This document shows, piece by piece, positions 24,811-34,451 of a stretch of DNA of 64,000 bases (within the stretch, counting starts at the first letter, position 1; each line of letters opens with the position of its first letter). The translations under genes were made by a program, and so were the position numbers. Origin of the DNA: Shewanella woodyi ATCC 51908. GTDB lineage: Bacteria > Pseudomonadota > Gammaproteobacteria > Enterobacterales > Shewanellaceae. The notes under the pieces were generated by a model that had not been told where the DNA came from, searched no databases, and saw only the letters and a program-made list of their open reading frames with translations. Location: the NCBI RefSeq assembly GCF_000019525.1, contig NC_010506.1, forward strand, positions 2,604,001 to 2,668,000, read 5' to 3'.

Positions 24811-26946
24811 ATGTTAAATTTCTTTGCTGCGGCTCCTAGGGGCTATGAATATGCGTTATCACTTGAGTTAGCGGACCTCGGTGCGTCTGACATTAAAGAG
24901 AGTGTTGCTGGTGTTTACTTTTCAGCTTCGCTCGAGTTGGGATATCGAATTACCCTTTGGTCAAGAATTGCTAGTCGGATAATTTTTGTTATCCATAAAG
25001 GACCATGTGAATCGCCTGAGCAGCTTTACAATGCCGCATATGGCATTGATTGGCAGATGGAGTTCAACCACCGCAGCACATTTAGTATCGATTTTCACGG
25101 TATGGGTGGCTTTATTAATAACACCATGTTTGGTGCACTTAAAATTAAGGATGCCATCGTTGATCGCTTCCGTGATGATGATTGCCCAAGACCAGACGTA
25201 GCTCGTGTCGATGCGGATTTTAGAATTGATGCACACTATCGCCGCGGTCAAATCACCATTGGTTTGAACTTTTCAGGCCCTGCACTGCACAAACGTGGTT
25301 ACCGTGACATAACGGGTGAAGCACCACTTAAAGAAAACCTCGCCGCTAATATGTTGATGCGAAGTGGATGGCAGAAAAATCCAGTTTCCTTGTTAGATCC
25401 ATTCTGCGGTAGTGGTACGATTTTAATTGAAGCCGCCATGATGGCCTGCGATATGGCCCCTGGTCTTCATCGGGAGCGTTTCGGTTTTGAACATTGGCTG
25501 AGACACAATGATAAATACTGGCAAGAGCTGCTGGACGAAGCAAAGGCGAGGGCATCGATAGGTATTACACGCTGTAAAACTAAATTTTATGGCTCGGATA
25601 TCGACTCACGTATTGTGGCACTTGCAAAAAAGAATGCCGCAAATGCTGGTGTCTTGGAGTTAATCGATTTTAGTGTTACTAACGCATTAAACGTGAAAGT
25701 ACCTGAAGAGACTGGCTATCTCATTACCAATCCACCTTATGGTGAACGATTAGGCACAGTGACAGCATTACTGCAGTTGTATTATCAGCTTGGTGATAAG
25801 TTTAAAGCTGAATTTGGTGGCTGGAATCTTGCTGTTTTGAACAGCGATGTAGAGCTATTGTCTGCGTTAAAGTTAAAAGCAGATAAACAGATGAAGATGA
25901 ATAATGGTGCGCTAGAGTGCGCCTTTAATCTCTATACTGTTCATGCTACAAATACGCGACGTGTTGATCCAAGTAATATCAATCGTGAAGGTGATGTGAG
26001 TGATATTGCAGTGCCTTTTGTGAACCGGGTAAAAAAGAATATTAAGCAGCTACAAAAATGGGCTAAGAAAGAGGGGATTGATAGCTATCGTATCTATGAT
26101 GCTGATCTACCCGATTACAAAGTTGCCATTGATAAGTACTTAGATTACGTTGTGATCCAAGAATATACTGCACCTGTCGATATCCCTGAGTCTGTCACTA
26201 AACGTCGATTAACAGATGTACTTATCACTCTACCGGGGGCGATCGGTATCGATCCCAATAATATTATTTTAAAAACCCGTGAGAAGCAGAAAGGCACTAA
26301 CCAGTACGAGAAGATCCAAGCAAACAAGCTTGAGCTTATTACCACTGAGTATGGCGCTAAATTTAAGTTAAACCTTAAAGAGTATTTAGATACAGGTCTT
26401 TTCTTAGATCACCGCCTAACGCGTAAATTAGTGGGTGAAAAATCCAAAGATCGTGATGTATTGAACCTGTTTGCATACACAGGAACAGCCTCTGTCCATG
26501 CCGCTCTAGGTGGGGCTAAGTCGGTAAAGACTGTCGACATGTCTAATACCTATACAAACTGGGCTAAAGAAAACTTTGCTTTAAACGGTTTAAATGATGA
26601 TAAGTATCAGTTTGTTCAAGCTAACTGTATGCAGTGGATTAAAACCACTCACGATAAGTTTGACCTGATTTTTATCGATCCACCGACATTCTCTAACTCT
26701 AAGAGAATGGAGGACTCTTTTGATGTGCTACGTGATCATGTGCCTCTTTTATCGAGTCTAATTAAGCTATTAAACCCTAATGGTGAGATTATTTTCTCAA
26801 ATAATAAGCGCAAGTTTAAGATGGAAATCGAAGCATTAGAAGCCTTGAACTTTACCGTTAAGAACATAGATAACCAGACACTTCCTCTGGACTTTAAACG
26901 TAACCCGCAGATCCACAATACCTGGTTGCTTACCCATGGCGGATAG
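24811..26946 (+). CDS. rlmL: Bifunctional 23S rRNA methyltransferase RlmKL (m2G2445 / m7G2069)
   Basis: This protein of about 711 residues carries two methyltransferase domains. The N-terminal RlmL part starts [16 protein letters not shown] and includes a THUMP domain (about residues 45-155), the SAM motif [14 protein letters not shown] and the catalytic NPPYGERL (about residue 309). The C-terminal RlmK part has [14 protein letters not shown] and [12 protein letters not shown] (about residue 620). It modifies helix 74 of 23S rRNA. The TTG at 24808 adjoins the ATG at 24811; the ATG is preferred. Length is close to E. coli RlmKL (702). The stop overlaps the next gene by 11 bases, implying coupled translation. 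Confidence 0.96.
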   Translation: MLNFFAAAPRGYEYALSLELADLGASDIKESVAGVYFSASLELGYRITLWSRIASRIIFVIHKGPCESPEQLYNAAYGIDWQMEFNHRSTFSIDFHGMGGFINNTMFGALKIKDAIVDRFRDDDCPRPDVARVDADFRIDAHYRRGQITIGLNFSGPALHKRGYRDITGEAPLKENLAANMLMRSGWQKNPVSLLDPFCGSGTILIEAAMMACDMAPGLHRERFGFEHWLRHNDKYWQELLDEAKARASIGITRCKTKFYGSDIDSRIVALAKKNAANAGVLELIDFSVTNALNVKVPEETGYLITNPPYGERLGTVTALLQLYYQLGDKFKAEFGGWNLAVLNSDVELLSALKLKADKQMKMNNGALECAFNLYTVHATNTRRVDPSNINREGDVSDIAVPFVNRVKKNIKQLQKWAKKEGIDSYRIYDADLPDYKVAIDKYLDYVVIQEYTAPVDIPESVTKRRLTDVLITLPGAIGIDPNNIILKTREKQKGTNQYEKIQANKLELITTEYGAKFKLNLKEYLDTGLFLDHRLTRKLVGEKSKDRDVLNLFAYTGTASVHAALGGAKSVKTVDMSNTYTNWAKENFALNGLNDDKYQFVQANCMQWIKTTHDKFDLIFIDPPTFSNSKRMEDSFDVLRDHVPLLSSLIKLLNPNGEIIFSNNKRKFKMEIEALEALNFTVKNIDNQTLPLDFKRNPQIHNTWLLTHGG

Positions 26947-27175
26947 CCGTTCAAACTACATTTTGTTCCACACAGATGTTTGCCATCTGTGTGAGCTTGC
27001 TGCTGAATTGCTTATGCAGAGCGCAGTAAAATTTGAGAGCCAAGATATTTGCGATGATGAAACCTTAGTTGAGCAATATGGCACTCGTATTCCAGTATTA
27101 AAGCAGATCGATACCAATAGAGAGCTAAATTGGCCCTTTGATATCGATGCATTGAATGAATTTTTAGGAGCATAA
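26936..27175 (+). CDS. Small glutaredoxin-family protein
   Basis: This 79-residue thioredoxin-fold protein has a redox motif CHLC (about residues 16-19) and the cis-proline strand RIPVLKQ, matching the short glutaredoxin-like family (DUF836). Its start lies within the end of rlmL and its stop is one base before the uup start, so the three genes form a tight operon. The redox partner is unknown. Both cysteines are present, so a dithiol function is possible. Confidence 0.8.
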   Translation: MADSRSNYILFHTDVCHLCELAAELLMQSAVKFESQDICDDETLVEQYGTRIPVLKQIDTNRELNWPFDIDALNEFLGA

Positions 27176-27176
27176 C

Positions 27177-29096
27177 TTGAGTTTAGTTCGTATTAATAAT
27201 GGTTCATTAGCCTATGGCTATACACCACTATTGCAAAAAGCGGATTTCACCATTGAAGCGGGTGAACGTGTCTGTATTGTTGGCCGTAATGGTGCTGGCA
27301 AATCGAGCTTAATGAAAGTCTTAAGTGGTGATGTACTACTCGACGAAGGTGAATTCAATATAGCGACCGATGTTAAAGTCAGTCGTTTACAGCAAGATCC
27401 ACCTAAAGCAGAGAAAGGCTCTGTCTACTCCTATATCTCTGCGGGTTTGCAAGAGGTTGGTGAGAAACTAGAGCGTTATCATCAGTTAGCACATGATGTG
27501 GGAAGTGCCGAGCCTGAGCAGATGGAGCGCATGCTTAAGCAGATGGAGCGTCTGCAAGAGGATATCGATCACTTAAATGGTTGGCAACTGGATAACCGAA
27601 TCAATCAAAACTGTGAGTTGCTGGGGTTAGATCCCGACAGCCCACTGTGTGAGCTATCGGGTGGTTGGCAACGTAAAGTTGCACTGGCCCGTTCGCTTGT
27701 GAGTGAGCCTGATCTGTTGCTTTTAGATGAGCCGACTAACCATCTGGATATTGATACGATTGAGTGGTTAGAGCAGTTCCTTATGAGTTACAAAGGCGCC
27801 ATTGTTTTTGTGAGTCATGATAGGGGCTTTATTTCACGAATGGCCACGAGAATCGTGGATCTTGACCGCGGTGTTGTGACCTCATGGCCGGGAAATTATC
27901 AGGCATATTTGGATGGCAAGGCTGAATGGTTAAGGGTTGAAGCTGAGCAAAATGCCCATTTTGATAAGAAGTTGGCCGAAGAGGAAGCTTGGATCCGTCA
28001 AGGAGTTAAAGCGAGACGTACACGTAATGAGGGAAGAGTACGTGCGCTAAAAGCCTTAAGGGTTGAGCGTATGGCCAGATTAAATCGTCAAGGCGGTGCT
28101 AAAATGGCCGTTGCAGATACGGACCGCTCTGGAAAACTTGTCTTTGATATTGAAGATTTGAACTACAACTTGCCAGATAAAAATTTGGTGAAAAACTTTA
28201 CCTCAGCGGTAATGCGCGGTGACCGAATTGCACTTATTGGTCCAAACGGTTGTGGTAAATCTACCTTAGTGAAACTTTTAATAGGTCAGCTTGAAGCTCA
28301 ATCTGGTAGCGTTAAAGTGGGCACTAAGCTTGAAATCGCTTACTTTGATCAATACCGTGAAGCTCTCGATCCTGAAAAAACCGTGGAAGAGAACGTCGGA
28401 GATGGCAAGAAGACGATCACCATTAATGGTCAAGACAGGCATATTCTAAGTTACCTACAAGATTTTCTCTTTTCGCCAATGCGAGCAAGAACTCCGGTTA
28501 AGGCTTTGTCTGGCGGTGAGAAAAATAGACTTTTGCTGGCTCGTCTCTTGTTAAGACCTGCGAACTTAATTATTCTCGATGAGCCAACCAACGATCTGGA
28601 TATTGAAACTCTGGAGTTATTAGAGTCTTTGTTGACTGAGTATCCAGGAACTTTATTAATCGTGAGCCATGACAGGGCATTTATCGATAATACCGTGACC
28701 AGCAGCTGGTGGTTTACCGGTAATGGTGGGTGGAGTGAATACGTTGGTGGTTATCAGGATGCGGTCTCTCAAGGGGCTCGTTTTTATTCTGAGGAACCTC
28801 AGGCGATTAACACTGTCCAACCTGCTAAGGTTGAAACGCTTGAGGTTAAATCTGAGCCAAAAGCTAAGCCGGAAAAGAAACTTTCCTATAAATTGCAACG
28901 CGAACTCGAACAGTTACCAGCACAAATGGAGCAGTTAGAGCAAGAGGTTGAAGCGTTACAGGAAGTGATAAGTGCGCCAGAGTTTTACACTCAGGATCAA
29001 GAAAAAATAAATCTCCAGCTCCAACAGCTTGCAGATAAAGAACAAGAGTTGGAAGTTTGTTTTGAGCGATGGGAAGAGCTAGAGTCGCTTAAATAA
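27177..29096 (+). CDS. uup: ABC-F family ATPase Uup
   Basis: This 639-residue soluble protein has two ABC domains and no membrane part. Walker A motifs are GRNGAGKSS (about residue 37) and GPNGCGKST (about residue 355). Signatures are LSGGWQRK and LSGGEKNR; Walker B motifs are LLLDEPTNHLD and IILDEPTNDLD. A charged interdomain linker and a C-terminal coiled coil (about residues 550-635) are typical of Uup. The family acts on the ribosome and DNA; Uup lowers transposon excision and supports 50S assembly in E. coli. It starts at TTG, one base after the previous stop, preceded by TTAGGAG. Confidence 0.95.
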   Translation: MSLVRINNGSLAYGYTPLLQKADFTIEAGERVCIVGRNGAGKSSLMKVLSGDVLLDEGEFNIATDVKVSRLQQDPPKAEKGSVYSYISAGLQEVGEKLERYHQLAHDVGSAEPEQMERMLKQMERLQEDIDHLNGWQLDNRINQNCELLGLDPDSPLCELSGGWQRKVALARSLVSEPDLLLLDEPTNHLDIDTIEWLEQFLMSYKGAIVFVSHDRGFISRMATRIVDLDRGVVTSWPGNYQAYLDGKAEWLRVEAEQNAHFDKKLAEEEAWIRQGVKARRTRNEGRVRALKALRVERMARLNRQGGAKMAVADTDRSGKLVFDIEDLNYNLPDKNLVKNFTSAVMRGDRIALIGPNGCGKSTLVKLLIGQLEAQSGSVKVGTKLEIAYFDQYREALDPEKTVEENVGDGKKTITINGQDRHILSYLQDFLFSPMRARTPVKALSGGEKNRLLLARLLLRPANLIILDEPTNDLDIETLELLESLLTEYPGTLLIVSHDRAFIDNTVTSSWWFTGNGGWSEYVGGYQDAVSQGARFYSEEPQAINTVQPAKVETLEVKSEPKAKPEKKLSYKLQRELEQLPAQMEQLEQEVEALQEVISAPEFYTQDQEKINLQLQQLADKEQELEVCFERWEELESLK

Positions 29097-29131
29097 AATA
29101 CATAACTAGAAATAGTAAGGGAATAGCGTTA

Positions 29132-31045
29132 ATGAAGTTTACATTGGATAAAGCCCTATCATTAGTTGCCGTAGGTGTAATTGGTGCACTTCAGGGGGTG
29201 CAAGCAGCCCCTGTTTACGAGATTAAAAATTTAAGTGAGGTTTATCAGTCTGAATCTGATTCGGCTGAACTTATCGGTACGCTTAAAAGAACGCGAAATG
29301 GCTATGGTATGGCCGTTAATGCAGATGGGAAGTCTGTTGCGGTTGCTAAGGGAAAGAAAAAGCTTTCTACATCTGAAGATGACGATGACGGAGTTATCGA
29401 CATTGAAGATGGTATTGCACCCGAAGAGAAGATCACTTTTTCCATCGATAAGCCCATTATCGCGAACAATTTCTCTTTTATTGCCAGTGAGTTTGATACC
29501 GCTAAACCTTGGTTACCGGTTTTCGATTCTGTAAATGGTACGACGGATCCTAGCGAAACCGACTCTGAAAAACCAGAAACTATCAACTCAGTTGATGTGT
29601 ATTACTATGGGATCAATGACGCTGGCGTGAAAGTGGGCTCCATGACGTCGAAGGAGCAGACTGCTCCTTATACAGGTACAAATGAAGATCAGGAGTTTTG
29701 GTACTATCGCGAGTTTGAAGAGCGCGGCTTTGCTAAAAATGCTGCAGGAACTGAAGTTCAGTTGCTGCCGCCTTGTACCATGTATGAGAAAGACGCGACT
29801 TGTAACAACACGGCTGGTGATAACAAAGTAAATATCGGTGGTTACTCTGTTGCTGCTGCCATTAACAGCGCTAACCTTGTGACTGGTTATGTCGGTACTG
29901 AGCTCTCTAATGATTCAGAAAACCGTATTGATGCCTGTGTTGAAGGGGAAACCTATCCAACGGATGTGTGTGTTCAGATAGAGCAGTATCCCGATACAAA
30001 TGGTAACCGACGTATCATATATCAGCGCCGTGCTTATGTATGGCAGCTCGATGAAGCAGGTAGCTCTGTTACTGACAGTAAACTTCTGCCTCTAGGTTTT
30101 GAGACAACCTCAGATACTGTGTATATCGCTCAAGGTCTTGGTCTAAATGCATCAGGGGTTGTTGCAGGGCGTTCACACCACAAACGTCCAGGTTATGACA
30201 ATGTCTCCTTTGATGCGTTTTTCTGGACTCCAGATGGTACAGATGGTGCTTATCAACCTCATTGGGTGCCGCTCATTGAAGATAGGTTTCAATCTATCGC
30301 TTATGATATCAATGATAGCGGTATGTTAGTCGGTAGCTTCCGTCAGTACATTGAGGGTTATGTTCGTGATAAGTTCTTCTATTTCGATACTCAAAACCCA
30401 GAGGGTGAGGTTGTCGTTCCTAACGATTTTTATAATGCTCTATCCGATCTAGGTAGCAAGCCAAAATCTGTTAACAACAAAGGTCAGGTAGTTGGATTTA
30501 TTGAGACGACTCATGAGAAAGATAAGCCACGCCCTAAAGCGGGTTTCCTGTTTGACAAAGAAGCAACAGAGTTTAATGATCTCAATAAGATTTTGACTTG
30601 CGAATCAAAAGGCTTTGCTAAGAACGCTGACGGAGCTTGGGTTCGAAATAAAGTTGAAGTTCAAGATGGAACAGGTGTTACTCTCTCTTATAACCAAGAT
30701 ATCAAAGTGGTCGAAGGCAATAGCATCAATGAAGATGGTGTGATTGTGGGTACCGCTTTTGTTCGTAAGCCTCAATATCAATATGATATTAATGGTAACT
30801 TGGTTATTGGTGATAATGGGCTTCCAATCTTTGCAGTTGATGGTAATGGCGACCCATTAACCTCATTCCTTCCTCGAATGGTCGTGTTACAACCAGGCTC
30901 TGGTACTGCTGATGAAGCATGGTTAGCGGCGAACAACTGTATCGATGATAACGGTGAAGGTGAAAATTATGAGCGCAAAGGCGCAGCCAGTTTTGCCTGG
31001 TTATTTGCCTTACCACTACTTTGGCTTCGCAGACGTTTTAAGTAG
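29132..31045 (+). CDS. DUF3466 family exported protein with C-terminal sorting-like tail
   Basis: This 637-residue protein has a signal peptide (cleavage after GVQA) and starts APVYEIKNL. It carries repeated motifs of the type GIND.G..VG (YYGINDAGVKVGS, YDINDSGMLVGS, KSVNNKGQVVGF, NSINEDGVIVGT), fitting the DUF3466 propeller-like family of Shewanella and Vibrio. The tail AASFAWLFALPLLWLRRRFK is a hydrophobic helix plus arginine cluster, resembling the GlyGly-CTERM sorting signal cleaved by rhombosortase but lacking the two glycines. It may be surface-anchored. Function unknown. It is followed by a strong terminator. Confidence 0.85.
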   Translation: MKFTLDKALSLVAVGVIGALQGVQAAPVYEIKNLSEVYQSESDSAELIGTLKRTRNGYGMAVNADGKSVAVAKGKKKLSTSEDDDDGVIDIEDGIAPEEKITFSIDKPIIANNFSFIASEFDTAKPWLPVFDSVNGTTDPSETDSEKPETINSVDVYYYGINDAGVKVGSMTSKEQTAPYTGTNEDQEFWYYREFEERGFAKNAAGTEVQLLPPCTMYEKDATCNNTAGDNKVNIGGYSVAAAINSANLVTGYVGTELSNDSENRIDACVEGETYPTDVCVQIEQYPDTNGNRRIIYQRRAYVWQLDEAGSSVTDSKLLPLGFETTSDTVYIAQGLGLNASGVVAGRSHHKRPGYDNVSFDAFFWTPDGTDGAYQPHWVPLIEDRFQSIAYDINDSGMLVGSFRQYIEGYVRDKFFYFDTQNPEGEVVVPNDFYNALSDLGSKPKSVNNKGQVVGFIETTHEKDKPRPKAGFLFDKEATEFNDLNKILTCESKGFAKNADGAWVRNKVEVQDGTGVTLSYNQDIKVVEGNSINEDGVIVGTAFVRKPQYQYDINGNLVIGDNGLPIFAVDGNGDPLTSFLPRMVVLQPGSGTADEAWLAANNCIDDNGEGENYERKGAASFAWLFALPLLWLRRRFK

Positions 31046-31061
31046 TTTTCAATGTTAAAAA

Positions 31062-31090
31062 AAATCGAGGCATTTGCCTCGATTTTTTTT
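31062..31090 (+). terminator. Rho-independent terminator after the DUF3466 gene
   Basis: A 10-bp stem AATCGAGGCA/TGCCTCGATT is flanked by A-run and T-run, so it can work in both directions. Confidence 0.93.
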
Positions 31091-31221
31091 ATTTAAAAAC
31101 TCAATGGCTTAAAAAATAACCGCAAAAATCGACTATTTTTTGATTGATTTTGGTCTAGAAAAGTTCTATTCATAGTATGTGAAGCCATTGCTTCTTTGTA
31201 CCTAGATCAGAGGATTTTTGC

Positions 31222-31398
31222 ATGAAGAGACAAAAAAGAGATCGTTTAGATAGAGCTTTTTCGAAGGGATTCCAAGCTGGAGTTGGCGGCCGCTCAAAGG
31301 AAAATTGTCCTTATTCAACACTTGACTCTAAGTCACATTGGCTAGGAGGTTGGCGAGAGGGGGTCGACGGCCGACTGAGTGGTCTATTTAACAAATAG
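31222..31398 (+). CDS. rmf: Ribosome modulation factor RMF
   Basis: This 58-residue protein was read directly from the sequence. It begins MKRQKRDRLDRAFSKGFQAG and contains GGRSKENCPY and WLGGWREGVDGR, the RMF hallmarks. RMF dimerises 70S ribosomes into inactive 100S particles in stationary phase. AGAGGA lies about 10 bases upstream. The neighbour fabA is convergent, as in E. coli where rmf and fabA also adjoin. High basic charge and length (E. coli 55) fit. Confidence 0.95.
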   Translation: MKRQKRDRLDRAFSKGFQAGVGGRSKENCPYSTLDSKSHWLGGWREGVDGRLSGLFNK

Positions 31399-31407
31399 AG
31401 TGGTGAT

Positions 31408-31470
31408 TGCCCTCGCAACTCTTTGCTCTCTATACAGAGATAGCTAGAGCAGAGCCTTGAGGGCATTTTT
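31408..31470. terminator. Long hairpin between convergent rmf and fabA
   Basis: TGCCCTC pairs with GAGGGCA over an extended imperfect stem that also pairs TTGCTCT with AGAGCAG. TTTTT follows on the plus strand. It probably terminates rmf; it could also act for fabA. Confidence 0.75.
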
Positions 31471-31494
31471 ATGAGTTTTCTTTAAAGAATCGCG

Positions 31495-32010
31495 TTAAAA
31501 ACTGGATGTATCTTTAAATATTCCCACCTTAAGATCGGTTGCACTGTATATCTCTCGACCATCGACTTCCATGACGGCATCGGCAATACCCATGACTAAT
31601 TTACGGTAGACTTTGCGCTTAACGGTAAGTTTGTAAGTCACTTTTTTGGCATCAGGTAGTACTTGACCCGTAAACTTAACCTCTCCAACTCCCAGCGCTC
31701 GTCCTTTACCTTCAGCACCTTCCCAACCTAAGAAGAAGCCAACAAGTTGCCACAATGCGTCTAAGCCAAGGCAACCAGGCATAACCGGATCCCCATCGAA
31801 GTGACATTTAAAAAACCATAGCTCGGGGTTTATATCGAGTTCAGCTACAATTTCACCTTTACCAAACTCTCCGCCATCAGCATTAATCTTAGTGATACGA
31901 TCTATCATCAACATATTATCTATAGGGAGGCGAGGAGAGTGCTCTCCAAATAGTTCACCATGGCCACAGGCGATGAGGTCTTCTTTATTGAAACTGTTTG
32001 CTTTACTCAT
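31495..32010 (-). CDS. fabA: 3-hydroxydecanoyl-ACP dehydratase/isomerase FabA
   Basis: This 171-residue hot-dog fold enzyme dehydrates 3-hydroxydecanoyl-ACP and isomerises the trans-2 product to cis-3, the entry to unsaturated fatty acids. The active-site histidine is in [24 protein letters not shown], and the partner aspartate lies in the same DALWQ helix. Length matches E. coli FabA (172). Ordinary ATG start. The Lon-like gene lies 68 bases upstream on the same strand and could share its transcript. Confidence 0.97.
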   Translation of the reverse strand: MSKANSFNKEDLIACGHGELFGEHSPRLPIDNMLMIDRITKINADGGEFGKGEIVAELDINPELWFFKCHFDGDPVMPGCLGLDALWQLVGFFLGWEGAEGKGRALGVGEVKFTGQVLPDAKKVTYKLTVKRKVYRKLVMGIADAVMEVDGREIYSATDLKVGIFKDTSSF

Positions 32011-32078
32011 TGTTATACTTTACTCCAGCAATTTTAGGAGCCAAGATTAGCGAACACGTGTAAGCTAAACAACTCCGA

Positions 32079-33710
32079 TCAGCTGGAAAATTTCATTTTT
32101 TCGAGGAGTTTGGCGAAAAATCCACTCTCCTCTTCTTGATAGCCAGCCAAACGAGCCAATCTATCTTGTACTAGACCGTAAAGAGAGTCGTCAGGAAAGT
32201 TATTACTCTCGTCAGGTACACCGGCCTTCATGTTCATTAATAACTCAACCGCTTCATCAATATGCTCAATACCATAAAGATGAAATTTACCTGCCTTTAT
32301 CGCTTCGATAATATTGTGATTGAGATTAAGTTGTTGTGTGTTTGAGCTCGGAATAATGACGCCTTGTCTTCCTGTTAAACCGCGGCGTTCACACAGATTA
32401 TAAAAGCCTTCAATCTTCTCATTAACGCCACCAATAGCCTGAACATGACCGAATTGATCTAGTGCTCCAGTAACGGCAATACCTTGGTCAATAGGCTTCT
32501 CTGTGATGGCAGAGATTAAACTGCAATACTCTGCTAATGAGGCACTGTCACCGTCTATCTCTTGATAGGATTGTTCAAACACAATGTTGGCATTGAGGTG
32601 GAGTGGGGCGTCTTTACCAAAAATGCGGTAAAGACATGAAGATAGTATCATCATGCCTTTAGCATGAATATTACCTGCCAGCTCTGACTTTCGCTCAATA
32701 TCGGCGACTTCACCGTCACCATAGTGGACAGAAGCTGTGATTCTGGCAGGTTCACCGTAGCAATACTCAACCGTATCTAATACTGTTAAGCCGTTAATTT
32801 GCCCTACCATATAGTCATCAGTTGGCAGGCTAATAAACTTATCATCGAAGTTTTGAGCTGATAGCATTTCTGAGGCGTTGTGACGCTGCTGGTACTGTTT
32901 TAATGCGTATTGGAAACTCTGAGCTGAGATTAGTTTTGAGTGGCCGTATGCCTTAGCTTGTGCAAGCATTTGCCCTATTTGAGCCGACAGCAATGAGAAC
33001 CTTTGTTGATGATCGGCAAGTCGCGCACAGTATTGAAACAGTGGGGCGAGGGCAGATTGCTCAAGTTCTGCATCAACTGTGGCTGCAACTGCTTTTAGCC
33101 AGGTTGCATATTCAGACTCTGATGAGTGATTTAGGTCGAGCTCATTGACCATCTCACCTAAAATTGGAAACAGGTGCGGGAATCTGCTCTCTTCAACCCA
33201 ATTGACGCTGTACTGCATACTGCTTCCAACGAGAATGACTTTACAGTCAAGGGGAGTGGCTGCAAGTGATGAGTGAACTTTATACTCTCGTTTAGATAAG
33301 ATATCTAAAAGCAGATCCCAAAGTCCCTCTCTTTTCCATAATGATTCCGCACAAATAAACAGGTAGTGATTATTGGCAAGTGCACCTGGTATTGGGTTTT
33401 CAGCCATTGAGTTCTGTTCACGTTCGTTAAATTGACCTAACAGATCTGAGCGTTTTATATTACCAGAAAGGTATTGGTAACTTTGTTTCTCTTGAATACC
33501 AACAAGGCTTTTAATGAATTCAAGTCTATCAACGCCTGCATAGTCAGCTAGGTACATATGTTGATGTGCTGTCATCGTTAGCAGCTCGAATGCGTTTGAT
33601 ACTCTCTCTTGACCCAGCAGTAAAGTTTGATTGCTATGTGTAAGCTCAGAGATGGTTGGGAGCTTGTATTGCGGAGACAGCGCTGAAACAGGTATGGCGT
33701 TTGAATTCAT
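32079..33710 (-). CDS. ycbZ: Lon-like protease YcbZ (ATPase motifs degenerate)
   Basis: This 543-residue protein has a C-terminal Lon S16 protease domain. The catalytic Ser lies in DGDSASLAEYCSL and the Lys in GGVNEKIEGFY, the normal Ser-Lys dyad. The N-terminal region corresponds to an AAA domain, but the expected P-loop is replaced by a segment reading YLADYAGVDR after LLGQERVSNAFELL, so ATP binding is doubtful. E. coli YcbZ (586 residues) also lies beside fabA and rmf. In E. coli matP is on the other side; no matP is present here. The substrate is unknown. Confidence 0.9.
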   Translation of the reverse strand: MNSNAIPVSALSPQYKLPTISELTHSNQTLLLGQERVSNAFELLTMTAHQHMYLADYAGVDRLEFIKSLVGIQEKQSYQYLSGNIKRSDLLGQFNEREQNSMAENPIPGALANNHYLFICAESLWKREGLWDLLLDILSKREYKVHSSLAATPLDCKVILVGSSMQYSVNWVEESRFPHLFPILGEMVNELDLNHSSESEYATWLKAVAATVDAELEQSALAPLFQYCARLADHQQRFSLLSAQIGQMLAQAKAYGHSKLISAQSFQYALKQYQQRHNASEMLSAQNFDDKFISLPTDDYMVGQINGLTVLDTVEYCYGEPARITASVHYGDGEVADIERKSELAGNIHAKGMMILSSCLYRIFGKDAPLHLNANIVFEQSYQEIDGDSASLAEYCSLISAITEKPIDQGIAVTGALDQFGHVQAIGGVNEKIEGFYNLCERRGLTGRQGVIIPSSNTQQLNLNHNIIEAIKAGKFHLYGIEHIDEAVELLMNMKAGVPDESNNFPDDSLYGLVQDRLARLAGYQEEESGFFAKLLEKMKFSS

Positions 33711-33854
33711 ATAGCTGGTGCTACTTAATGATTGTTTGTTTAATAGTAAGCAGATATTAGCACAGCTTGTTTGATGGCCAAATTCAATTTATTGAGTTCA
33801 ATCAGATTATGTGCGCTAAGATTAATCGTTTCGCTGCATTATTGTGGAAAGTGG

Positions 33855-33883
33855 TTTACAAGGTCCAAGGATACTTATATTAT
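33855..33883 (+). promoter_or_regulatory. Promoter of tRNA-Ser copy 1
   Basis: TTTACA, a 17-bp spacer, then TATTAT, with the tRNA 5' end 12 bases later. The same hexamers and spacing occur before the second tRNA-Ser. Confidence 0.8.
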
Positions 33884-33894
33884 TCGCATCGTTC

Positions 33895-33985
33895 GGAGGG
33901 ATGGCAGAGTGGTCGAATGCACCGGTCTTGAAAACCGGCATGGGTTTATAGCCCATCTAGGGTTCAAATCCCTATCCCTCCGCCA
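33895..33985 (+). tRNA. serT: tRNA-Ser (anticodon UGA), copy 1
   Basis: This 91-nt tRNA includes encoded CCA. The acceptor arms GGAGGGA/TCCCTCC pair perfectly. The anticodon loop CTTGAAA is within the stem CCGGT/ACCGG, and the long variable arm (TGGGTTTATAGCCCA) is typical of class II serine tRNAs. The T-arm reads AGGGTTCAAATCCCT. Confidence 0.97.
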
Positions 33986-34200
33986 TATTCAAGACGAAAG
34001 GCTACTCGAAAGAGTGGCCTTTTTTCGTTTCAAGATAGTTAGTTGAACCCTAGGGTTCCTATTGTTTAAAATTAGCTATCCCTTCGCCATATTCAGAGAA
34101 GCCTGATATCGAAAGATGTCAGGCTTTTTGCTTTTGAAAGGGATGAACTCTAGGGTTCCTATTATTTAAATCAGCTATCCCTCCGCCTATCCCTCCGCCA
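33986..34200 (+). repeat. tRNA-Ser 3'-fragment/terminator tandem units after copy 1
   Basis: There are two units, 33986-34089 (104 bp) and 34090-34200 (111 bp). Each has a terminator-like hairpin (for example the one in GGCTACTC...GAGTGGCC with T-run, and AGCCTGATATC...GATGTCAGGCTTTTT). Each ends in a degenerate copy of the tRNA-Ser 3' end: CTAGGGTTC, an AT-rich insert, then CTATCCCT and TCGCCA or CCGCCA. The second unit repeats the last 13 bases twice. No tRNA can fold because the 5' half is absent. Confidence 0.8.
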
Positions 34201-34320
34201 TATTCAAGACAACAGAGTTGTCGTTAAAAATATCGATTTTTTGTCCTGTACCGTCTAAGTTTTCACTGAGTGAAATTGATTATCAAATAAACATACAAAA
34301 CGAGGATCATCAGATAGTAG

Positions 34321-34349
34321 TTTACAGCCTAAAAAACTGGGGCTATTAT
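34321..34349 (+). promoter_or_regulatory. Promoter of tRNA-Ser copy 2
   Basis: TTTACA, a 17-bp spacer, then TATTAT, 11 bases before the tRNA. The layout is the same as for copy 1, although the spacer sequence differs. Confidence 0.8.
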
Positions 34350-34360
34350 ATCGCTCGTTC

Positions 34361-34451
34361 GGAGGGATGGCAGAGTGGTCGAATGCACCGGTCTTGAAAA
34401 CCGGCATGGGTTTATAGCCCATCTAGGGTTCAAATCCCTATCCCTCCGCCA
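34361..34451 (+). tRNA. tRNA-Ser (anticodon UGA), copy 2
   Basis: This 91-nt gene is identical to the copy at 33895-33985, with encoded CCA. It has its own promoter, so the pair is two independent transcription units rather than one tandem precursor. Confidence 0.97.

Noticed and set aside
33771..34046. 91-residue frame spanning tRNA-Ser
   Set aside because: It reads through a tRNA gene and its terminator and has no homology pattern.
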